NCBI RefSeq assembly: GCF_014596445.1
Contig: NZ_MECL01000196.1
Coordinates: 56,333-120,332 of the forward strand
Source of the DNA: Streptomyces sp. CBMA29
Lineage (GTDB): Bacteria > Actinomycetota > Actinomycetes > Streptomycetales > Streptomycetaceae
Direction of reading: 5' to 3'
Length of the DNA stretch: 64,000 nucleotides
Position numbers and translations under genes: made by a program
The notes under the pieces: model-generated
Database searches by the model: none
What the model was told of the DNA's origin: nothing
The model's input: only the letters and a program-made list of their open reading frames with translations
Shown here: piece after piece, positions 58,693 to 64,000 of the stretch
Position numbering within the stretch: the stretch's first letter is position 1
Layout of the letters: the number at the start of each line of letters is the position of its first letter

Positions 58693-59904
58693 TCAGCGCG
58701 CGGCCGGGGGGAAGGTGACCCGGACGGTGAGGCCGCCGTCCGGGTTCGCCGCCGCTTCGGCGGTGGCCCCGTGGGCCAGGGCGATCGATCGCACGATGGC
58801 GAGGCCCAGACCGTGGCCCGAGCGGTCGCTGGCGATGCGGGACGCGGGCCGGTAGAAGGGCTCGAAAAGCCGCTCGACGGTCGCCGCGTCGACGCGCGGC
58901 CCGGTGTTCTCGACCTCCAGCACGACGGTGTCGCCGCCGTCGCGGTGTACGGCGATCTCCACCCGGCCGCCGGGGTGGTTGTACGTCAGCGCGTTGTCCA
59001 GCAGATTCGCCATGAGCTGGCCCAGCAGCGCGGAGTTGCCGCCGATCGCGCAGCCGCTCTCCGCGTCCCGGTCGATGGTGATCCCGCGCGCGGCGGCCGA
59101 CGCCTCGCGCTCGCGGGCGACGCGTCCGGCCAGTGCGCCGAGGTCGGCCGGGCTCGTGTCGAAGGGCGCGTGTTCGGCGCCGGCGAGTTCCAGCAGGGCG
59201 CGGACGACGGCGATGTTGCGTTCGTTGGTCTCGGTCAACATCGGTGTCAGCTCGGCCAGTTCGGCCCCGGTGCTGTCCTTGGCCGCCACCTGGAGGATGG
59301 CCCGGGTGGTGGCGAGCGGGGTGAGCAGTTCGTGCGAGGCGTTGGCGGCGAACCGCTGGTGGGCGGCGAAGGATTCCTCAAGCCGGGCGAGCATGTCGTC
59401 GAAGGTGTCGGCGAGTTGGCGCAGTTCGTCTGCGGGCCCCTCCGCGTTGATCCGGTAGTGCAGATTGCCGTCCCTGGCCCTGGCGGCGGCCCTGCTGATG
59501 GTGTGCAGCGGCGCCAACAGCCGCCGTGAGACCAGCCATCCGGCGCCGAGCCCGAGCGTCATCACGATCAGCAGCCCGACGACGGACGTGGTCAGCACCG
59601 TCGACCACACGTCCTGCTTGGTGCGGATCTTCTTCGTCTCGGCGTATCCGAATTCGGGCCGAGCCGAGGCGGAGGGGCCCTGGGCGGTCGGATACGGATA
59701 CGGATACGGGTAAGCGGGTTGGCTTGACCGCGGGAGATCGGTGGCCGAGCGGGCGGGCGCGGGGCCGAGTTCGTACGTGGGCACGTATCGGATGCCGACG
59801 TAGATGATCACGACCATCAGCGCGGCGGCCACGGCGAGTGCGCTGGCGAACCCCGCGAAGAGGCGGCCCTGGATGCCGAGGGTGCGGCGGCCCGGCCAGC
59901 TCAT
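58693..59904 (-). CDS. Sensor histidine kinase
   Basis: 403 residues. TM1 about 12-38, an extracytoplasmic loop of about 65 residues, TM2 about 103-126, a HAMP domain (RRLLAPLHTISRAAARARDGNLHY), then HisKA with the phosphorylated H191 in NASHELLTPLATT, and HATPase_c with NLLDNALTYNHPGG, RSGHGLGLAIV. The sensor loop includes a Tyr-Pro run (65-72) encoded by a 6-bp microsatellite. Its ATG overlaps the response regulator stop by 4 bp (ATGA). The system is divergent from an FtsX-type ABC transporter that it probably controls. Confidence 0.93.
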   Translation of the reverse strand: MSWPGRRTLGIQGRLFAGFASALAVAAALMVVIIYVGIRYVPTYELGPAPARSATDLPRSSQPAYPYPYPYPTAQGPSASARPEFGYAETKKIRTKQDVWSTVLTTSVVGLLIVMTLGLGAGWLVSRRLLAPLHTISRAAARARDGNLHYRINAEGPADELRQLADTFDDMLARLEESFAAHQRFAANASHELLTPLATTRAILQVAAKDSTGAELAELTPMLTETNERNIAVVRALLELAGAEHAPFDTSPADLGALAGRVAREREASAAARGITIDRDAESGCAIGGNSALLGQLMANLLDNALTYNHPGGRVEIAVHRDGGDTVVLEVENTGPRVDAATVERLFEPFYRPASRIASDRSGHGLGLAIVRSIALAHGATAEAAANPDGGLTVRVTFPPAAR

Positions 59905-60563
59905 TCGGCGCCGAGGTAGTAGCCCGCGCCGGTCGCGGTGTGCACGAGCCGCGGGGCGCCGAGCTTGCGGCGCAGGGTGTGGATCACCAGGCGGACCGCG
60001 TTGGTGAAGGGGTCGGCGTGCTCGTCCCAGCCCTTCTCCAGCAGGTACTCGGCGCTCAGCACCCCGCCGTCCGCCCGCATCAGCAGCTCCAGGACGGTGA
60101 TCTCCTTCGGGGTCAGCCGCACCTCCTCGCCCGCGCGGGTCACGCGGCGGCGGTGCGGGTCGAAGGTGACGTCGGCGAAGCGGAGCACGGGCGCGTACGC
60201 CATGGGGCTGCGGCGGTGCAACGCCCTCAGCCGGGCGACGAGTTCGGGGAAGTCGAAGGGCTTGACCAGATAGTCGTCGGCGCCCAGGCCCAGGCCCTCG
60301 ATCTTGTCGCCGAGCCGTCCGGCGGCGGTGAGCATCAGGACCCGGCAGCCGGTGCCGAGCTCCGGCAGCCGCCTGCACACCTCGTCCCCGTGCACGCCCG
60401 GCAGGTCGCGGTCCAGGACCATCGCGTCGTAGTCGTGGACCGCGAGGCGTTCCAGCGCCGCCGCTCCGTCGTACACGACATCGACGGCGAACCCCGCTTT
60501 GCGCAGCCCGATGCCGAGAATCCGGGCCATGTGTTCCTCGTCCTCGACCACCAGTACGCGCAC
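59901..60563 (-). CDS. OmpR/PhoB-type response regulator
   Basis: 220 residues. Receiver domain 1-118 with acidic E7/D8, phospho-acceptor D51 (in MVLDRDLPG), T79 and K101 (YLVKPF). The C-terminal winged helix has VRLTPKEITVLELLMRADGGVLSAEYLLE and TNAVRLVIHTLRRKLGAPRLV...GAGYYL. GTG start at 60563. It is the first gene of the two-component operon. The 224-bp divergent region to the transporter gene (60564-60787) contains no gene and must hold both promoters. Confidence 0.95.
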   Translation of the reverse strand: MRVLVVEDEEHMARILGIGLRKAGFAVDVVYDGAAALERLAVHDYDAMVLDRDLPGVHGDEVCRRLPELGTGCRVLMLTAAGRLGDKIEGLGLGADDYLVKPFDFPELVARLRALHRRSPMAYAPVLRFADVTFDPHRRRVTRAGEEVRLTPKEITVLELLMRADGGVLSAEYLLEKGWDEHADPFTNAVRLVIHTLRRKLGAPRLVHTATGAGYYLGAE

Positions 60564-60787
60564 GGTCCGACAATCCCTTTTCCTGTGAGCTTCTTGTGGC
60601 CTTTTCCCGCGGCCCGTCCTCTCGCCCTCCCCCTCTCCGCCAAAGCTCTACCAGAGGCCGTATTCGATCCGTGTATGAGCGCGTCGATTCCTCAAACACC
60701 GCCCAAAACCCCTGGTGGCTAGCGTCGGCGACCGTCCATGGCGAGACCGGCCGTGGAGGGACCGTCGAACAGGAGAAGCGACGCACG

Positions 60788-62245
60788 ATGAATTTCCTGA
60801 AACGTGCCTGGTGGCGGTTGTCCGTCCAGCTCGGCAAAACCGCGATGATGACGGGCATCTTCTTCGTCATCTGCACTCTCGTGCTGTCCGGATTCCTCAT
60901 ACAGGCAGCCGCCGCCCGCGCCGCCGACCGTGCGAAGCAGCAGGTGGGCGTGGTGGCGACCATGCAGCTCGACCTCGACGCGCTGATCAACTCGGGGAGC
61001 GGGTCGAAGTCGAACGGCGCCCAGCCGGGCGTCATCGGGCCCGGCGGTGATCTGCACCGCGATCTCGTGGACAAGATCTGCGCGTCCCCCGTGGTGGCCC
61101 GGTGCAACTACACGACGGACGCGGGCGGCGCCCCCACCGATTCCGCCCGGCTCTATCAGCCGGTGCCGCCGCCGAACGGCACCGACACCGTGGGCACCGA
61201 CTTCTTCAAGGCGTCCGGTGTCCGCGATCTGCGGGCCGTCCCCGAATTCCGCAACGGCGACTCGAAGATCGTGTCGGGCACAGGGATCGGCCCCGGCAGC
61301 GCGAGCGACCAGATCGTGGTCGAGGAACGTATGGCCAAGGAGAACCGGCTGAAGGTCGGCGACCGCGTCGAACTCAAGGTCGGCGAACTGCCCCCGCCGG
61401 GACAGAAACCGGACGAGCGGCCGATCGGCTTCACGGTCGTGGGGATCTACCGCAGCGGCATCCCGGACAGCGGCCAGTACCTGCCCGCGATGGTCGACCC
61501 CGCGAACGAGGTCTACGTCACCACGGACGGCGCCAGCGCACTGCTCGGCAAGAGCACCGGCGACGGCAAGGGCGTGCTCAAGTCGGCCACCTTCACCCTG
61601 CGCGACCCCGGCGACCTGGGCAGGCTCAAGAGCGACGCGAAGGCGGCGGGCGCCGACCTGACGCTCTTCCCGGTCAGCGTGAACGACAAGCAGTACCGGA
61701 CGCTGGTCGGCCCGATCACCAAGACCGCCGACTTCGCCGGGGTCACGGTCTGGCTGGTCGCCCTCGCGGGCACCGCCGTCCTCGCCCTCGTCATCGCCTC
61801 GACGCTGCGCGAGCGGCGCAAGGAACTCGGCGTGCTGCTCTCGATGGGCGAGCGCAAGCCGCGGCTGCTCGGGCAGCACCTGGCGGAGATCGTCGCCTGC
61901 GCGGTGATCGCCGTCGGCCTCGCCGCCGCGTGCGGCCAGGTGCTCTCGCAGGCGATCGGCGACCACCTGCTGTCCAGCGAGGTGTCCTCGGCCAACGCCT
62001 CGGCCGCCGACGCGGGCCGCACCCCCGACCGCAGCGATTCGAGCGGCCTGCACACCATCCAGGACGGCTCCGACGGCGACGGTTCCGGCATCGAGCCGAT
62101 CGACACGATGGACGTACGGCTCGGCGCGGGCGAGATCGGGAAGGTCGGCGCGACCGGCCTGGCCATCGCCGTACTGGCCACCGTCTTCCCCGGCGCCCGC
62201 ATCCTGCGCCTGAACCCGCGCGACATCCTCACGAAGGGCGACTGA
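60788..62245 (+). CDS. FtsX-type ABC transporter permease
   Basis: 485 residues. One N-terminal transmembrane helix (about 17-40), a large extracytoplasmic MacB-like domain (about 45-315), then three transmembrane helices in the FtsX core (VTVWLVALAGTAVLALVIASTLRERRKELGVLLSMGERK...). This MacB/LolCDE layout suits export or mechanotransmission of lipoproteins or peptides, or antimicrobial-peptide resistance. AGGAGAAG lies 9 nt before the ATG. The ATPase gene follows after 2 bp. It is divergent from the two-component genes, which resembles BceRS-type regulation. Confidence 0.9.
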   Translation: MNFLKRAWWRLSVQLGKTAMMTGIFFVICTLVLSGFLIQAAAARAADRAKQQVGVVATMQLDLDALINSGSGSKSNGAQPGVIGPGGDLHRDLVDKICASPVVARCNYTTDAGGAPTDSARLYQPVPPPNGTDTVGTDFFKASGVRDLRAVPEFRNGDSKIVSGTGIGPGSASDQIVVEERMAKENRLKVGDRVELKVGELPPPGQKPDERPIGFTVVGIYRSGIPDSGQYLPAMVDPANEVYVTTDGASALLGKSTGDGKGVLKSATFTLRDPGDLGRLKSDAKAAGADLTLFPVSVNDKQYRTLVGPITKTADFAGVTVWLVALAGTAVLALVIASTLRERRKELGVLLSMGERKPRLLGQHLAEIVACAVIAVGLAAACGQVLSQAIGDHLLSSEVSSANASAADAGRTPDRSDSSGLHTIQDGSDGDGSGIEPIDTMDVRLGAGEIGKVGATGLAIAVLATVFPGARILRLNPRDILTKGD

Positions 62246-62247
62246 CC

Positions 62248-62973
62248 ATGACGACCCCCGCCGCCGCGCCCGCCGCCCCGGCTCCCGCGCCTTCCGCCCC
62301 GGTCCTCGAACTGACCGATCTCGTCCACACCTACCGGACCGGCGGCTCCCGGCGCACCGTCCTGAAGGGGATCAGCCACTCCTTCGAGGCGGGCCGCGTG
62401 TACGCGATCGTCGGCCCGTCCGGCAGCGGCAAGACCACGCTGCTCTCGCTGGCCAGCGGCCTGGACACACCGACCTCTGGCACCGTCCGCTTCCGGGGCC
62501 GGGACATCACCGACCTCGGCCTGGGCACGTACCGCAACCGGCATGTCTCGACGGTCTTCCAGTCCCTGAACCTGCTCACCTACCTGACGGCGCTCCAGAA
62601 CATCACCTCGGCCATGGACATCACCGGGGTGAGGGCCGGGGCCGGGGGCAGGAAGCGGCGCGCGGCCGAACTCCTGGACCTGCTCGGCATCACCGGCGCC
62701 GAGCAGCGCCGCAAGCCGCTCCACCTGTCCGGCGGCCAGCAGCAGCGGGTCGCCATCGCGCGCGCCCTCGCCTGCGAGGTCGACATCCTCTTCGCCGACG
62801 AGCCCACCGGCAGCCTCGACCAGGAGACGGCCGCCGACATCGTCGCCGTCTTCCGCGGGCTCGCCCACGACGAGGGCAAGTGCGTCGTCATCGTCACGCA
62901 CTCGCAGCAGGTCGCGACGGCCGCCGACGAGGTGCTGCGGCTCAAGCGGGGCAAGCTTTCCCGCCACCAGTGA
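62248..62973 (+). CDS. ABC transporter ATP-binding protein, MacB/LolD type
   Basis: 241 residues. Walker A GPSGSGKTT (56-64), Q-loop VFQSLNLLTYLT, signature HLSGGQQQR, Walker B ILFADEPTGSLD and H-loop VTHSQQVA. The first 18 residues are Ala/Pro-rich. The gene starts 2 bp after the permease stop and is the partner of that FtsX-like protein. Its 3' neighbour is the LacI regulator, separated by 145 bp. Confidence 0.95.
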   Translation: MTTPAAAPAAPAPAPSAPVLELTDLVHTYRTGGSRRTVLKGISHSFEAGRVYAIVGPSGSGKTTLLSLASGLDTPTSGTVRFRGRDITDLGLGTYRNRHVSTVFQSLNLLTYLTALQNITSAMDITGVRAGAGGRKRRAAELLDLLGITGAEQRRKPLHLSGGQQQRVAIARALACEVDILFADEPTGSLDQETAADIVAVFRGLAHDEGKCVVIVTHSQQVATAADEVLRLKRGKLSRHQ

Positions 62974-63073
62974 CGGCGCTCCGCCGATAACCACAGGTCG
63001 GCGGGGCGGGCGGGGGTGGCCGGAAAATGCGGTCCACCCCCTTGACGTCGCGCGCGACGAGGTCCACAGTGCT

Positions 63074-63104
63074 CGTTAATGCGCATTAGTAATGCGCATT
63101 AACG
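63074..63104. promoter_or_regulatory. Operator of the LacI-family regulator
   Basis: CGTTAATGCGCATTA (63074-63088), a single G, and TAATGCGCATTAACG (63090-63104) form a perfect 15-bp inverted repeat. Each half contains the palindrome TAATGCGCATTA, so it may bind two dimers. It lies just before the GAAGGAGGAG ribosome binding site of the LacI gene, which suggests autorepression. Confidence 0.85.
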
Positions 63105-63118
63105 AAGGAGGAGCACAG

Positions 63119-64000
63119 GTGGACGAACCCAGGAAGCGGTCCCGGCCGGGCCGGGCGCCCTCGCCGACCGGGCGTACGTCACGGCCGCGTCAGGCGGAGG
63201 TCGCGCGGCTCGCGGGCGTCTCGCAGGCCACGGTCTCGCTGGTGCTCGGCGGCAAGCGGGAGGGCGTCGCGATCTCGGAGGAGACCCGGCGCAAGGTGCT
63301 CGACGCCGCGCGCAGCCTCGGATACGTCCCCGACCCGGCCGCCCGCAGGCTGGCCGCCGCCCGCAACGACCTGTTGGGCGTCTTCAGCTTCACCGCGACC
63401 TTCCCCACCGACGTACAGCACTCGTACTACCCGTTCCTGGTGGGCGTCGAGCAGGAGGCCGCCGCGCGCGGCTACGACCTGGTGCTCTTCACCGGCTCCA
63501 GTTCCGGCGGCGCGGGGGCCGCCGGACCCGAGGCGCTGAGCCGGGTCCGGCTGGCGGACGGCTGTCTCTTCCTCGGCCGGCACGCGCCCGCGCAGGAGCT
63601 GAGCCGCCTGGTCGGCGACGGCTTCCCCGTGGTCCACATCGGCCGCAGGGACGAGCTGGAGGGCCTGCCCTGGGTCGGTGCCGACTACGTCAACGCCACC
63701 CGGGAGGTCGTCGGGCGGCTCGCGGAGCTCGGCCACCGTCGGATCGTGCTCGTCCGCGAGGACGACGAGGCGCCCGCGTCGACCGACCGTGAACACGGCT
63801 TCCTCAAGGGCCTGGAGGCGGCCGGGCTGCCCGGCGGCCCCGCGGCCGTCTTCCGCTCGGCGGCCCCCGAGACCGACCTGACCCCCGAGCGGCTGCGCGG
63901 CTGGCTCGCCGAGGGCGTCACCGCGTTCGTCGCCGAGGAGACCGACACCGGCAGCGCGTGGCGGGCCCTGCGCGGCGCCGCCCGCGCCGCCTGGATCGAG
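63119..64000 (+). CDS. LacI-family transcriptional regulator, 3' end outside the window
   Basis: 294 residues visible, frame open to the window edge. The N-terminal HTH is EVARLAGVSQATVSLVLGG (27-45) with the hinge helix PDPAARRLAAARND. The periplasmic-binding-protein-like effector domain follows: LLGVFSFTATFPTDVQHSYYPFLVGVEQEAAARGYD, GCLFLGRHAP, IGRRDELEGLPWVGADYVNATREVV. The ligand is probably a sugar, by family. GTG 63119 has AAGGAGGAG about 5 nt upstream. The target genes may lie beyond the window. About 25-40 C-terminal residues are missing. Confidence 0.92.
   Translation, partial: MDEPRKRSRPGRAPSPTGRTSRPRQAEVARLAGVSQATVSLVLGGKREGVAISEETRRKVLDAARSLGYVPDPAARRLAAARNDLLGVFSFTATFPTDVQHSYYPFLVGVEQEAAARGYDLVLFTGSSSGGAGAAGPEALSRVRLADGCLFLGRHAPAQELSRLVGDGFPVVHIGRRDELEGLPWVGADYVNATREVVGRLAELGHRRIVLVREDDEAPASTDREHGFLKGLEAAGLPGGPAAVFRSAAPETDLTPERLRGWLAEGVTAFVAEETDTGSAWRALRGAARAAWIE

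Overview
The window is a very GC-rich chromosomal segment from a Streptomyces. The gene set points there: wblA, bldC, an Lsr2 paralogue, valine dehydrogenase, DUF397/DUF5753 pairs, many GTG starts, 4-nt start/stop overlaps and TAnnnT-type leaderless promoters. It carries housekeeping genes interleaved with an accessory block.

Layout. 0-9.3 kb: the 3' part of a class A penicillin-binding protein, the developmental regulator wblA, two ArsA-like ATPases, a DUF4177/RidA pair, and a translationally coupled Nudix / metallo-beta-lactamase-fold / cytochrome P450 operon. 9.4-13.6 kb: an ABC exporter (permease plus ATPase), its divergent GbsR/MarR-type regulator, and a degenerate diacylglycerol-kinase-like protein. 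13.7-30.4 kb: purine genes purA, purD, purC and purSQL, interspersed with a Ser/Thr kinase, a GntR regulator, a SLATT-domain protein, a degenerate M48-like membrane protein, a DMFase-like protein, three tRNA-Gly genes (one structurally aberrant) and an Lsr2-like nucleoid protein.

30.5-43.6 kb: a block inserted between purL and purF. It holds a 12-bp tandem array, a small secreted protein, a DinB-like protein and a lipoprotein. These are followed by a same-strand run resembling bacterial immunity or cell-death modules. First comes a small Bell-like protein and a STAND NTPase sharing an amyloid-type motif. Next come two Ser/Thr kinases and an FHA/wHTH protein. Last come an EACC1-like protein and a caspase-fold protease with a long repeat domain. 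This is the most interesting part of the window.

43.6-51.5 kb: purF, purM, a DUF3073 protein, vdh, a conserved hypothetical and bldC with a strong terminator. 51.4-55.8 kb: tRNA-Asp, the large DEAH helicase hrpA, tRNA-Phe and a second tRNA-Asp. 56-58.7 kb: a Streptomyces regulatory group (HATPase anti-sigma-like protein, XRE/DUF5753 regulator, DUF397 protein, SAV2177-type methyltransferase). 58.7-64 kb: a two-component system divergent from an FtsX-type ABC transporter, then a LacI-family regulator, cut by the window end, preceded by a near-perfect operator.

Together the eight pur genes cover much of IMP and AMP synthesis (PurF, D, S/Q/L, M, C and A). The kinase, FHA, STAND and caspase genes look like a signalling or abortive defence module lodged inside this housekeeping cluster.
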